Positions 12,161-25,451 of a DNA stretch of 64,000 nt are shown one piece after another. A program made the position numbers and the translations under genes. Each line of letters begins with the position of its first letter. Position 1 is the first letter of the stretch. The DNA is from Xestospongia muta (Eukaryota; Porifera; Demospongiae; Haplosclerida; Petrosiidae), in NCBI GenBank assembly GCA_963693285.1, contig OY848918.1:1409001-1473000 (forward strand), in the 5' to 3' direction. Below the pieces are notes generated by a model. The model was not told where the DNA came from. It saw nothing but the letters and a program-made list of their open reading frames with translations, and did no database searches.

Positions 12161-13959
12161 ATGTCCATGATCTGGGTAGTTGTAGTCCAGAGTCTTTTGC
12201 TCACTTTAAGCGAGGCTGGTAAATAGTACAATACAAGCAGCTGTGTTATTAAGCTTTCTTCACACAGCTGAGATCACAGTAGCCCCTTCATCAATGGCTG
12301 TTCCACTTTTCACAGTGGTAAACTTTACCTGCATATGCACAGGAGATATATTGACATGGTCAGTACATGGTAATTCAGTCACTGATCCCAGTAATCAAGA
12401 CAGAGAGATATCAGTAACTACTAACAATATATCAGTTGATGTGTGGTCATCAGTACTAATTATAAGAGCACTACCTATTAATGATAAGATTTATGTTGGA
12501 TGTACAGTACTGAGTATTGGTGGAACTATTAGGAGCTTCTTTATCCGTTAAAGGTAATTTTTATAATCCTGTAATGTAATTTAATGACTTGCAGGTATTA
12601 CAACAACAGAAAATATCCAGCTAACTTTTTCTTTCATCAATTCTTCCTGGTTGACCTGGTCTCCTCCATTATTCTTTTCTGAGAAATATCCACTATCATA
12701 TCACATTTATATAGAGAACCAACATGACCAGTTACTATATAATGATATCACTAATGATACATCTTATGAGTTATATAACCTCACAGTCTGTGATATTTAC
12801 ACTGCTACTGTTATAGCTCATAGTGGAGGATATAGTTCTAACAATGTTACTATTAAGGATGAGTATTCTGAAGGTATGTTACAATTGATGTTGCATGTGT
12901 ATTTTAATTTATCATTATATTTCAGAGTATAATGTTATAATCTTACCTGAATATAATATCCTTTTTAACGAACTTAATTTCTTCAATGTATGTTTTCAAG
13001 TTACTGTGAGTAATAAAATTACAAAAACAATCTGAATTTAGCATATAAAATTGTATACTTCTAGGTTGTAGGTTATCTTAGACTATGTAATAGTATGTTA
13101 TTGGGTATTACAAAAGAAACCTTGCAGCTAAATGGAACAGAAATAGAACATACTCGTAAAAATATTGCATCTCCTTCTAAAGAGTCAGTAACTGTTAACT
13201 ATGCACTAACCAATGTCGTAACTCTAATGAAGCTTTTTTTTTATTGCTGATATACTGGATTATTTTAATAACTCTAAAACAAAGAATCTGTCAAGTTTTA
13301 GTGAGCTTATATTATTGTTGACCCATGTAATATATCATTAGTTTTATTGTTATAGCAACCTATCATGTCCAAGGACTCACTCTACAGTATTACTCTGATA
13401 ATGGATCAGTTGTTGTAGAGTGTACGTTTGCTGAGAGATCTACTGTTGATGGATGTCATGTGATATTTAGAGAGTCTTCTTAAGGAACTGTGAAGTCTAT
13501 TAATATAACTAAATCCAGTATAGAGGAGAGTACAGTATACCAGTATATAACTCTACCAGTTAGTGGTAACTATACTGTGATAGCTCATGATATAGTAGAT
13601 GGTACTATTATAACTAACCCATCTGTTATATACCCTCAAGTACTGGAATATATCTTACTACTATCATCTAATGAAATTCTTGGTAAAATCTATATTGTAG
13701 TAGTGTGTGTTATAATGTGCTATTATAGGTACTACCTCTCTGATCAGTAACATTATTATTATTACTAGTACAATAACATCTGTAGAACCTACTAGTGGAA
13801 TATCTAGTAATGGTAAAGTTAATGTGTATGTTGATTGATTGTTCATGTATTGTTCTAGGAACTGTTGTTTTGTTGATTATACCTGCTATAGTTGTAGTTA
13901 TAGTATTATATGTGTCAATACTTATTATTATTTTAAAGAGGAAGAGGAAGAAGAAGAAA
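12161..13959 (+). pseudogene. L4: inverted receptor copy with broken ectodomain
   Basis: This is the only family member on the plus strand. Signal exon 12161-12218 (start M-S-M-I-W, phase 1 end) and Ig exon from 12268 are followed by E3 (about 12595-12875), E4 (about 12925-13010), E5 (about 13064-13310), E6 (about 13355-13682), stalk 13729-13812 and TM exon 13859-13959 with a basic K-R-K-R-K-K-K-K end. Three lesions are visible. There is a one-base frame change near the end of the Ig exon. E5 is scrambled around a T run near 13,240. An AAA-to-TAA change makes a stop in E6 at about 13,481, where relatives read S-S-K-G-T. Donor and acceptor sites are otherwise kept, so the decay may be recent. 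Confidence 0.72.
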
Positions 13960-14087
13960 GTAATGATAGGTTTGTTGTTGATATTATATCTTAATAACAT
14001 AAGTTATTTATTTCTAACAACAGGATTGTACTGCTTAAAAGACAAGTACTAATATCTCAATAAAATATTATCATTATTTTATATCAG

Positions 14088-16130
14088 TTGTGACCATCTA
14101 CTTCAGTTAATGGATGTTATGACAACACCAAGTGAGAACTGTACTACTGCTAATGTCGAGGTAATTAAGCCCATGTTCATCATTACAGTTAAATTAATAG
14201 TCTTAGCACTATAATTTATAGTATTAATAAAAGAATAGCTAAGAGCAGTCTCACCTACTTTTTTGTGATATTTTAAATATGGATGAGAGTATATGTTGCA
14301 AGAAAGAAAGATATGCTTATCCTTAGCAATGAAGTAAGAGCTTGATTTCCTTGTTGTTAGTTAATTAGCTAGTAATCAGTATTGGGATAACATCGTTAAT
14401 GCCCATGTCAACTTAGTAAATAAATAATGTAATAAAATAGTTACTACCTCTTGAAAAGTAATTAGATATTTACTATTAATTTTATTGATCATATCTGTCT
14501 TGTAAATACTCTAAAGCTACTTTAGTTATAACAACAAGATGCTATTTGAATTATTTTAAGTGAACAATTTAGTGGTGTGAGCCCAAAGTCAACAAGGTAG
14601 GGTTATGAGCCTCTCTCCATGCCACTAAAGCATATTCATGTTAACTTTGTAAGTCACTTTAATGGCTTTGTTTTTAATACACAAATTAATATGACCTCAA
14701 TACGTTTAACTTATAAACCATAAATTTAAACTTGCACTGCATGAACACGAGTGCTTTTAAATTAATTTGGTACCTTATAATTTAATTATAAGTTGAAATT
14801 AAAAAAGTAATAGTAAAATTATGATAACAAAATGAAGCATAAATATAATATGAACAGAATTTATAATTATCCCTTAAGAATCATTAGGTGTCATGATAAC
14901 ACATTTTATAGTCATGTTCTTTTTCTATTCTGTTTGTTAAAAGACTCAATCTTTGTTCTTGGGATATTACATGCAGTATAATGATTAAGTTATTTTAAGT
15001 CAAAATGGAAAGACCTTTTTCAAGTAGTATAGACTATAGTTATTCTACAAACTTTACCAATTTTGAAACAAATACTTTACCATCATCATATATATACTAA
15101 TTCACCTATTGGTAATAGCGAAATAATTTCTAGTAACTATATTACAGGGACTTTAGGAAAACCTCAAGATGGATGCATATAAAATAACTTACTAATACAG
15201 GGTATATATATTAAATATTCACTGATTGACTAGTATTTTTAAGTGAAAACAATGCATAATTTTGTTATCAAGCCAATATATTCAAAAAAATGTGTTTTGC
15301 TAAACAAAATAGTCAGCAGCTTGATATCTGTGAATCTGATCATTAAATTTTTCTTGTTACAGGATAGCCCTAATCTTCATTTGTATAGAAGAAATTCTTC
15401 TATCCTATTTACAGAAGACAATATTATATCTACAACCTGTGATGTATCATTTAATAAAAACCTTAAACAACTCAAATCTGATCGTGAACAATGTCAAGTA
15501 TGTGCATGCTACATATTCTAGTCATGCTTTATTACTCTTGTACTACATGATATGCTGGTTAAATCCTTGTAAAGGAACAATACAAGAATCCTCAGCGAGC
15601 TTTTGATAGCGGAAGTATCCAGTCATTCCTTGTGATCATAGGATTTTTGGTGAACTTTGACACTACAGATTCTGTACGTTTAATATCATATTCTTTGTAT
15701 AACAGCATATTTTTTTCTAAATAAGAAAATAGTCGTTGCCAGATCATCAAAGTTACAGTCTCTTGAATATAACTTTGAATTATCAAATACTTCTGATAGT
15801 GTTATTCAAGAGAGCTCTTGTATTAGTAGCAAGTCTCAACAATCTGAAGTTGCTGGTGTAACCATTGACAACTATAAATGTAAGATGTAAAATACATGAG
15901 TCATTGTATCACTTTTATTTGGTATAGTTGGAAGAGAAAAAGCCAAGTCTAGTATTGTAAGACTAATGGACACTAAATGTATTCCACATATGAATACGGC
16001 ACTATCATTACATAAACACTTAGATAACAGACAATTGCAAGCCAAGGGAGCTAGACAACATGCTATGTCTAGCAGCCTGTATGAACAATTTGGATATTCT
16101 ACCTCTGATAATGAATATGGTTACAATGAG
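14088..16130 (+). CDS. Possible cytoplasmic-tail exons downstream of L4
   Basis: Four exons with good splice sites chain in phase: 14088-14160, 15363-15497, 15726-15879 and 15928-16130. The last contains S-S-L-Y-E-Q-F-G-Y and N-E-Y-G-Y-N-E, so it is rich in tyrosine in acidic context. They follow the L4 TM exon on the same strand and would form a long tail unlike either class A or class B. The link across 13,960-14,087 is not resolved, since the obvious small exon there has a stop. The first intron is over 1 kb, unusual here. An independent gene cannot be excluded. Further exons may follow 16,131. Confidence 0.5.
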
Positions 16131-16139
16131 GTCAGTTAC

Positions 16140-17270
16140 TGTTTTAATACTCTGATATTTATTGAACACCATGATATAATGATCAGTTAATTCATCTAAT
16201 AATTTATGTACAAGTACATGTGTTGGCAATTATAACTCAGTTTGGTGTTTAATGCATGCATTGTCAGGCACATTATTTGTCATGGACATATTGGCTAGAT
16301 ATATTAGCTATATATTAGATATATTAGCTATAGATTGGACCATCACTAGTGACCCTACTACTACTAGCACTATAGCCAGTTTCTTTGGAACATGTAACTA
16401 TACTATGATAATAAGGTATAAGGGGTAATTATAACATGAGAGTGACAAAGAATTAGTCTTTTGTAATTGATTCTCCATGCATGAGAATACTGCCAAAGGT
16501 TAGATATCTTCACATAAATATTGTTAAATAAATTTGATAATTGCTACAACTAGCATGATTAACTATAGGCAGTTGATTAGTCATATGTGAAATGGCATAG
16601 CCAAGAAAAATTGTTATTACAGTAAATTTTTTAACTAGTGATGATGTGTTGTGACCAATTATATATATATAATAATAGACCTTAAGTTCGTTAATAGTAC
16701 TTAAAGAAAGAGCCACTTGTGCATCTCAAGTGCCAACACGTTCTCATACTGCATGCATGGATTTTATAAAATCAAATCACCAATATTGATTGGGTTTTAA
16801 CTTAATGATTTGCTTCTTTATAAGAGAATTGCCATCTTACAAAGATTTATTCATTAAGTAACTTTTATAATTATTTAAACTGTTATTATTTGGTTTACGT
16901 CCTAGGACTACTCAGCCCCTTCAATTCAATATCGTGTGTGCAGTGAACCATTTTTGAAGACTTCTGATTTCTCCATGTAAATTTTACCTTTGTTAAGGCT
17001 AATGACACAAAGTTCAATTTAAAGAAATATAATTATTTTATTATTGTTAAATAATACACTTTCACATAAACACTAGCAACAAAGTCATTAAGGAAGCATA
17101 AATATGAAAAACGTGACATCACACAACAATTATCAACACTACTTTATACAAATACAGCTAATTTAAGTAATGTTGTCTTTCAGACAAAGCTGAAATACTG
17201 TTACGTTTATTTCTTTCCAATCAGGGGCAGGTCTTTTAATTATCTGGATGATTAGATAGATAAATAATTT
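16140..17270. other. Non-coding stretch between L4 tail and L5 end
   Basis: No supported exon was seen. There are short AT-rich repeats ('agatatattagctat' occurs twice near 16,300). The two convergent genes meet here, so it should hold both 3' ends. Confidence 0.5.
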
Positions 17271-17273
17271 GCA

Positions 17274-20200
17274 TTATGTAAAGCTTACTTTCTTAGCTAC
17301 TTTCTTAGGAGTGCCCCAAAAATCTGGGTTTGTCTTTTGCAAACAAAGTTCTTGATTGTCTTTCCTGTCTGATAACACACATATGAGACTGGAATTAGGA
17401 TTAACTACATGATTGAGTAAAAGATGGACATCTGGATTTGGTATGGGACTAGAATCAGATCTAGTATTAGAAAAGAAATAAATTGAGTAGTTACATACAG
17501 TATGAACAAGTATAACTTACTCATGTTCACAAGTGGTCCTGTGATCGTAGCTATTGATAACTATATCACTTGTGTTAACTAGCTTTGGAACAGCACAAAC
17601 TAGCTGAGGTGTGGAGTTTCCTTCAGATTTATCAATATTATCTGGCTCATTTTCAATGGTGGCATCATTTTTGTTAGGTGTAAACTGATGAGAACATTGA
17701 GAAGGATTAGGTGAAACAAGTTCTGATTTTGTGTTAAAATAATGCAGTGAGCCAAAGAGTTCCTCTTGATATGAAGTGATAGGGATAACTCCACGAGTCT
17801 CATTATTCTCTTTGCTAGTAACTGTGCTTGGCAATTTGTTATTAACTTAATTAAAATATAAATTACTGTTCATACCACAAATAAATTCTTACCAACACAA
17901 GACATTGTTCCAGTGTCAGAGGAAGGGACGGGACTGGAATGTTCATACTCAATCACAGCTTCAACTATATAAATAAAAGAGGTTGATATCAAGGTTTACT
18001 TGTTATCTATTTTACCAATAGCATTCTGAACACAGTCCATTCCTTGAGGTCTCTGTGGACTAATATTTACAAACCGAGAATTACCCTCATTATTTTGAAC
18101 CATAGGTGACTGTTGCACGTTAGCATCAACTCCAAATTCAGACTTGTCTTCTGATATCTGCAAATGATATCACTAATAATAACAATAACTAATACATTTA
18201 GTATTACCATTTTATTAAGGTGTCCACAAATGACACTATACTGTACTGGAACAACATCACTAGTGGGTGGAGCTGTTGGATGAGGTGAAGCGAATCCAAT
18301 TTCAGCATATTGACATGTAGTCACTTCTCTTTGTGAGGTATCCTCATTAATACTTTCCGGAATAACTGATACTGATGTCCCCTCCTTTGAAATAGCACTT
18401 GTCAAACCACCAGACATTGTTATACCACTATCAGTATAATGACCAGTGTGTGTTGATGATATTGGTTTAGCAAGAGAAGAATTGTCAATGCAATGATCCT
18501 ATAAGATACAAACTTTAATTGGTTTACATCATCTTACATTTATTTACCTTTCCAACCATTTGTGAGATATCATGTTCATTGTCAGTAAAAGATGTTTCTT
18601 GGACATCATGTGTTAAAGATGTATTAATTTTCTTATTTTGTGAGGTAATTCCAAAGTTAAAAGACTCACCCTATAGTAAACAAATTAATCATATTCATGA
18701 CTATTACTAGTGCATGGTCAGTTCCCAATAGATCAGTAGTAAATATTATTAAGTTTAATGGATACTTTGTACAGAGCACTATAATATGATGATGTTGCTA
18801 TGCATAAAGATCAGTGTATTAAAGGATTCTTATAACTATACAGATTAAAATCAACATTATAAATCTCTTATTCTATACTAGTCTCATTGCCAATCTCACT
18901 CATATCACAGAGATAGAAAAACCTGCTTAATTATTATGGTATGAAAACATGGATTCAAAACATGCAGGATAATTTGGTTTACACTGATATTTGCTATAAA
19001 CCCTCCTAAATTCTCCATACACACTAAGTTCTGTTATGTTTTAATGTATTAGACCATTTTCTCTAGGGATTAGGGATGAGACCAACTATATCCATATTAA
19101 CTTACATTATTAGATAATGATGGGTCTGGATTTGGTAATAACAGATCATTTTCACCAATGCGATTTATTTCAGATGCCATAGAATGTCTTGTCTGCTTTG
19201 TAGTAGCAAACGAAAATTCTAGAGTCGTTTTGGCTTGATGTGGTATAACTGGAGATATTATAGGTTGTGAAGGTTTTTGAGGAGGTACAGTTGATTGTTG
19301 ATGTTGTCTTGTTATGTTAAATAACTAAGAACAAAACAACATAAATTATTATGAAACATGTTGATACATAACTATCAACATTATGATACTAAATCTCACA
19401 TACCTCATCAGGACTTATATGGCAAGGATCAGTTGTATTGACATTTGTTAACTGAGGTATAGCTTCATAGCTAATATAAGGTAATAGTGTAATATCATAC
19501 ATATATTTATGATATATCATTAACATACTTGTTATTGTCAGTTTCTGGACAATGTGTTAATGCTCTTTCTAATAGTAGAAATATAATTATGTAAGAGTAG
19601 ATGACAATATAACAATCTTGCCTCTATTAAGTTTTGTTGACTTCTGCTTTCTCTTAACACTGTAGCAATAAAGACCAACTACCAGAGATATCACTAATAT
19701 TATTATTACAAACATAACTCCTCCACAGACAGCAATTATGACAACCCAATTAGAATATTTGTTAACAGTAAAACTTGGAGTTGATTTGAGAGTTGACTCC
19801 AACATATAGGTCAAGCTAGTAATATCACTAACTTTTACAACACTTGATGTAGTACCTGCATAATATGACAATACAATAGTTAATTATATTATACTTACTA
19901 CTAGTAATAACAGTCTTAGTAGGAGATGGTAGTATTAAGATATACTCCAGTACTTGAGGGTACACAACAGATGGGTTAGTTATAATTGTACCATCTAGTA
20001 TATCATGAGCTGTCACAGTATAGTTACCACTAACTGGTAGACTTATATACTGGTATACTGTACTCTCCTCTATACTGGGTTTAGTGATATTAATAGACAT
20101 CACAGTTCCTTTAGAAGACTCTCTAAATATCACATGACATCCATCAGCAGTAGATCTCTTAGCAAACCTACACTCTACAACTACTGATCCATTATTAGAG

Positions 20201-22022
20201 TAGTACTGTAAAGTGAGTCCTTGAACATTATAGATTGCTAGTTATAGTGATAATACAAAAGTCATTGGGACATACATCATATAACTGTTAACTCACAAAA
20301 TATAACCTCAGCTTTATTGTTTGTGTTTTTATATAAATCCAAAACTAATGCAGTAAATGTATAATTAAGAGAAGGACGTAGTCCAGTTATATTATAATAA
20401 ACTGTTTTTTCATTAACATCAGTAACATTCTGTATGTAAACAGAATGATGAATTATAGTCTCATTGTTCACATTATCCTTTGTTATACCATATACGATAC
20501 TATCACATAAGTGAGGAGAACAACTGATCTAGAAAATTTTAAATATGTATGAGCATATGGTTATAAACATTAGTTCTTACATTGACAGGAAATTGTACTT
20601 CTATAGAACTATTTCCAGACTTTTCAAATTCCACAATATGTTCAAGTATATCAATAGTATAATCTGATATATAACAATACATTAAATGGATAATTGTAAT
20701 AATCTTACTTCTAGTATATTGTTCAGTAATAGTTGTAGCAAGTGAACTGTATTGTTCAATAAAAGCTCTAACACTAGCAGTATAAATACCACAGTCTGTG
20801 AGATTACTAGGTAACTGATAGAATGTATCAGTTGTATTATCATCTACTATTATAGAGCCATCTTGATTCTGTACAATAACATGATATGTTGCAATATTTT
20901 CTCGTGGAATATCATTGGAGTAAAATGTTGGAGAAGACCAGGTTATGAAAGGTTTATCAGTAAAATCCAAATCAAGGTCATTGATACATGAAATACCTAT
21001 AAAATTTATATTATAGCTGACAGGTTTATTCTTATGTTTTTTTATTTACTTGCTTGCCTTTATCACATTCTTAGTAGAATAAAACTGAATTTCAATTATT
21101 TTATTCATCATGAAGTAATTAAACAATATTATTTTCAAGAAGTTTATCTTAACATTTCTTTTAAAATTACACTCTTCATTGATAAAGTGGATATTGACAA
21201 TAGCAAAATATTTGATGTAGAGTTTTTAATGTTCCAAGCAATTTAACTGAGTTTAGTAAAATCACTGAACAAAAGGTTTTTTACAAGCCTACTTCTATTG
21301 ACTATATCACTGTAAAAATTAATATGTTATTTTAACAACTAATTTGTAGTTTAACCATATCCTCTAAATACTGATGCATATAGTAACCAATGAATTTTAT
21401 TAACCCTAACTGTGAGCAATGACAAATTGACAAATTGTAACTGATAGTGCTCAAAGCTTCTTGCTACTTTACTTTTCTGCCTATATTTCTATAGCTATTA
21501 GTCTTTGGTAGACACTGATGCTAAATATACAATCTTGTAGCTCTAGTCGGTGCTTTACTGTAAAGTAGGTTATTTTTTCAATTATCTTGTTTAGTTTACC
21601 TTTGACAATTAAGGTAGCTCCTTTCTGTTTTAAATCAAGAGGATTATAACTAATCACAGTACACTGAACAGTTATCCCATCATTAACAGGTAGTGCTTTT
21701 ATAGTTAGTACTGATGACCACACATCAACTGATATATTGTTAGTAGTTACTGATATCTCTCTGTCTTGATTACTGGGATCCGTAACTGAATCACCCTGTA
21801 CTGTCCATGACAATGCAACTCCTGTTCCCTCACAAGTAAAGTTCACCAGTGTATAAAGTGGAGTAGCAACTGACGAGGGAGCTACTAAGATGTTGGCTAT
21901 ATGAAAGGGAAGCAAACACGAAAACAGATAACAAAGACTATTTATGGAGTGTGTTGCTTACCAGAAACGTCAGTCTTTTTCCAAATAAGAAACAGATTCA
22001 CTAAAACAGTCAGAAAGATCAT
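17274..22022 (-). CDS. L5: Ig/FN3 transmembrane receptor, class B long tail with ITIM-like motifs
   Basis: Exons: signal 22022-21962, Ig 21896-21600, E3 20996-20709, E4 20663-20581, E5 20528-20297, E6 20237-19899, fused stalk+TM 19855-19622 (in phase only with a GC donor, GCAAGA), then about eight tail exons down to a stop at 17274. The whole protein is roughly 1,000 residues, close to half of it cytoplasmic. The tail holds Y-E-A-I-P, C-H-I-S-P-D-E, and in the exon near 18,420-18,210 two spaced motifs, C-Q-Y-A-E-I and V-Q-Y-S-V-I. The second fits the ITIM pattern [S/I/V/L]-x-Y-x-x-[I/V/L], so recruitment of SH2 phosphatases is plausible but inferred. The last exon contains D-F-W-G-T-P-K-K. 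The ectodomain is the subtype shared with L6 and L11. Confidence 0.75.
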
Positions 22023-22079
22023 TGTTGTGGTTTATTCTGGGCAGTCTACCGCTTAAAAGGATTGATTATATGGTAATTA

Positions 22080-22175
22080 TACCATTACTTCCGCTAGTCT
22101 CGTGCACTCTCGAGTTCCGCCCAGGGGCCTGACTATTAAAGTCTCGTCCCCAAACACCCACTCGCTTAATGGAAA
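22080..22175. promoter_or_regulatory. GC-rich segment just upstream of L5
   Basis: This short GC-rich island lies 60 bp upstream of the L5 start codon and contains 'gtctcgtccccaaac'. A near-identical 'gtctcgtccccag' lies just upstream of L11. It may be a promoter element or a short interspersed repeat. Confidence 0.35.
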
Positions 22176-22293
22176 TACAGTCTAGATTAAAGTGAATAAG
22201 TGCACATTCAGAGATCAGTGAGTGTACAAAAAAGTCTGCAACATAAAAATCAAACTTGATACGTAACATTTATTTTCAGCTACTGAGCTAATG

Positions 22294-22335
22294 ATGCATT
22301 CCAATGCAGTCTTTCTTGAGACTAGAGGAATGCAT
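22294..22335. repeat. Short hairpin
   Basis: Outer arms 'atgcattcc' and 'ggaatgcat' enclose inner arms 'agtct' and 'agact', giving a near-perfect stem-loop. The role is unknown. It lies between L5 and the 3' LTR of the retroelement. Confidence 0.6.
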
Positions 22336-22440
22336 GAACTTATTTGTGACAATAAGTGCCTTGGGACTATACATACTTAGGATGCTGCACTTGTAATGTA
22401 TCTAGCACCGGATCCCAGCTCTGACTGTTATATCCCCTTT

Positions 22441-22582
22441 AATTCGCAATTCTTACAATAATCAATGAGAAAACAGAGAGAGAGAGGAGAGTGGAAATAC
22501 ACAAATCAGAGCATACGTTCTCACGTGATTACAAATTATAACTTAATAGTAATAATAGTTAATTAACCATAAATACACAACA
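22441..22582 (-). repeat. 3' LTR of the BEL/Pao element
   Basis: This is the 142-bp partner of the 5' LTR. The visible differences between the two suggest an old insertion. No target-site duplication could be identified with confidence. Confidence 0.72.
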
Positions 22583-22592
22583 TCCTCCCTCT
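22583..22592 (-). other. Polypurine tract of the BEL/Pao element
   Basis: Read on the minus strand this is AGAGGGAGGA, directly abutting the TG that begins the 3' LTR. Position and composition fit the plus-strand priming site of LTR elements. Confidence 0.7.
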
Positions 22593-22639
22593 GTTGAACA
22601 GTGTACATTCAACACTCTCAATCAGTAAAATATGCAATA

Positions 22640-23960
22640 ATCTTCTCTTGCTTCGACAGCTGTTGAACGACGAGATCGTCCTGTATCATTATCTGTTGTC
22701 AGTCCTTGTGGAGTTTTTTCTTCCATTGAGTCAGGTGTACAATCAGTAGAACTGTTCGGCTCCTCATCGGTAGTGCCTACTTTTAATGGATACAAGTGTT
22801 GAATTGGTCATTGTATAATCATTGTTCGGCCCTTCTTAGATAGTACCAGCACACGAGCACTTCATACATTCCAATTTGTTCCTTTAATGGTACTCACAAT
22901 CCTACCTAACCTCCAGAGCCCTCTGGACTGGTTCTCGTCATACACGCTGATCACTTCTCCTTCCTTAACAGTAATATTCACACCTCAAATGAGACGGTTG
23001 GTGTGGTAAAACTCAATTCAACCAAATACTCTCACCTCCATCGTCTCCAGAATCTCTCAGAAACCTTAGCAATGTGCTTCATTCTACGTGTTAGTGAACT
23101 AGCTGATTCTTGGTAGTCGAGATCAATATCCCTTGAAGGGCCCTGTAAGGACAGAACTCCATAACCAATAAATAGGTGGGAGGGGGTCAGTGGTTCATCT
23201 AGGTCATCACTTGAAATGTATGATAGTGGTCTTGAGTTAAGAACTGCTTCAGTTTCGAACACAAGTGTTAGTAGTTCATTGTAAGTGATATCTGCTCTTC
23301 CTAGTGTCTTTATGAGACAACGTTTAGCAGACTTGATCAGTCTCTCGAAAATGCCTCCCCAACAGGGGACCTTCTCTAAGTTAAATGATCACTCTAATTG
23401 GAGATCAGAGAAATGTTTCTTGATCACAGGATCAGTGAATAGGCCACAAAATGAAATAGTCTTAGAGGCTGACTTAAATGTCTTGCCATTATCAGATATC
23501 ATCTTAGCTGGTACTCCACAAGTCCACGACTAGAGGGTAAAAGGTCGAAACTTCTCAGAAAGGTAGTGAGTGTATTGAGATCAGGTACCAAGTCAAGATG
23601 AACTGCTTTAGTGACTGCACAAGTGTACAGACAGACACAACCATACCTTGGGTCCTTCCTTTTGAGGAGAGGGTTTGACATAAAGTGGACCCCCAAAATA
23701 CACTCCAGTAAACTGGAACAGTCTCAATCATTTCACACGATACTCTGGTAATGAAGGAGGAGGTACACCCTGATACGATCTTCCGTCTGACCTACGACAG
23801 ATCACACATTCGTGGGTAATATGGCAAACAAACTGTATCCCCATAATTAACCAGAATGACAATCAAACTTCTGTTAGTGTCTCCTTGACACCAACATGTA
23901 GTACACACTCATGAGCATCCCTCATGATAATTTTTGCTATGTGATGCTGTTTGTCTAAGA
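22640..23960 (-). pseudogene. Integrase remnant of the BEL/Pao element
   Basis: Pieces in several frames cover a DDE integrase core: a first Asp in H-L-D-L-V, a second in S-D-N-G, and a Glu in the stretch just before V-L-N-S-R-P-L-S-Y. They are followed by the DUF5641-like C-terminal domain. At least three frame changes separate the pieces. Confidence 0.65.
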
Positions 23961-24093
23961 GAATTGGGTTCTGGGAGGAAACAGGAAGATCAGAATTGAA
24001 GATCCTACCACCATATCTCCCAATATAAGAACTATCAAGATAGAGGTCAAACTGTTGTTTCCATGAAAGAAATATCTTATCTTGTGGTAGTAG

Positions 24094-24471
24094 TCATTGT
24101 GACTCCATGAGCCAGTATAATCTAGCATCATCTAAAGTATTAAAGTTAATTAACTCACTTGTCTGTCCTATCTTCTGTAATAAGAGATAAGCAAACTTCA
24201 GGATGAGTGCTGTTACACGACTGAGGTGATTGAATGAGTTATAGTTCTCACAATTGATAACTTGCTCAATCTGAGGTTGATTGACATGATAATTAGATGG
24301 GAAGAGTTGTATAACAGTGTGACAATTCGACTCGGAATAGCATTCTTCAGGTAGACTGACTTGGTATCTCTCTCCATTGAATGAGATCTGTTGTACAAAG
24401 GTCTCAAACTGACGGTTCTTCTTTTGCAATCCCAAGGGACTCAAGATTCCAAAATTTCTTAAGCAAATCAT
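24094..24471 (-). pseudogene. Junction remnant where reverse transcriptase is deleted
   Basis: The first half resembles the segment that normally precedes the reverse transcriptase (R-Y-Q-V-S-L-P). The second half resembles the segment between RNase H and integrase (L-S-R-V-T-A-L-I-L-K-F). No reverse-transcriptase catalytic box lies between them. A deletion of well over 1 kb is inferred. Confidence 0.6.
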
Positions 24472-24519
24472 CTAGACTCTGTTCTGTGGGATATCCGTCA
24501 ATTCTTAGAGAGTGAGTAG

Positions 24520-25002
24520 TCATGAATGTGAGATGGACTGATGTTTATGATTGATGGACAAGACCCAATAGAACCTATCCAACCTTGGTCTGTATAAAAA
24601 GTGGTTGCTCCTCCCCTTTATAACCTTCCTGGTAGCCAAGCTCCAATAGATGTCAGACCCAACTAGTAAGTCAATCTTGAGTGTATCTCCAATATCTGCT
24701 GAGTCAGCTAGATCCAAGCCAATAAAGTGTTCATAATAATTCCTAGAAAGATCAATAGGTTGAGCAGTTAAAGGGTTACAAATAAATGGTACCACTAATG
24801 ATGTAAATGTCAAAGACTCTCTCTCTCTCTCTCTCGTAACGACATTTATCTCACCAACATTGCAAATGGTGTCTTGTCCCTCGTAGTTACCAAATGTCTT
24901 TATACATAGACACTTTGTTCCCTGCTTGGAAAGTTGTAGTGTTTCTCTCGTACGACTTGAGACATAGGTACATTGACTTCCACTATCCATAATCGTTCTC
25001 AC
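24520..25002 (-). pseudogene. Retropepsin-like protease frame of the BEL/Pao element
   Basis: The frame contains the D-S-G-S active-site triplet region near its start and continues for about 150 codons, consistent with the DUF1758 aspartic protease of BEL/Pao. It is separated from gag and from the downstream remnant by stops. Confidence 0.65.
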
Positions 25003-25451
25003 ACCTACACAGGTGGGAGCAGTTCCAGATAGGTTACATAGTCATAGTCTGGCTGTCTGTAGTAGGACAGGTGCCTGAGTGCCAGCATGAACCGTGTTAG
25101 TCTATGTCTGATTTGAGCTACTCTGTGTTCCTAGAGGAATGGTATGATTATTGTTCTGACTGCTATGTGGACAGATAGTAGTGTGATGACAACCTCAACA
25201 GTTGCCGCAGTTAGTCTTAGAATAACAACCTCGACTGATGTGGTGTTTCTTCAGACAAATGTAACATCTGCCTGACCTACGTAATACCTCTCTCTTTGCA
25301 CTCACTTCAGTCACCACAGTGCATGAGCTTGATAGATGTTCCTGTCCACAATAGACACAATGACTTGAGTGCTCCGAATGATTTAAAATTTTGAAGATGT
25401 GGGCGGAGTCCTCTTCACTGAGTGCTTCTGAATATGGCTGCTAGTAGTCGA

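Noticed and set aside
13664..14000. Minus-strand ORFs of 60 and 96 codons
   Set aside because: They are antisense to the stalk and TM exons of L4.
22066..22269. Minus-strand ORF of 67 codons upstream of L5
   Set aside because: It overlaps the GC-rich repeat or promoter segment and shows no family similarity.
23285..23533. Plus-strand ORF of 82 codons
   Set aside because: It is the antisense of the integrase region of the BEL/Pao element.
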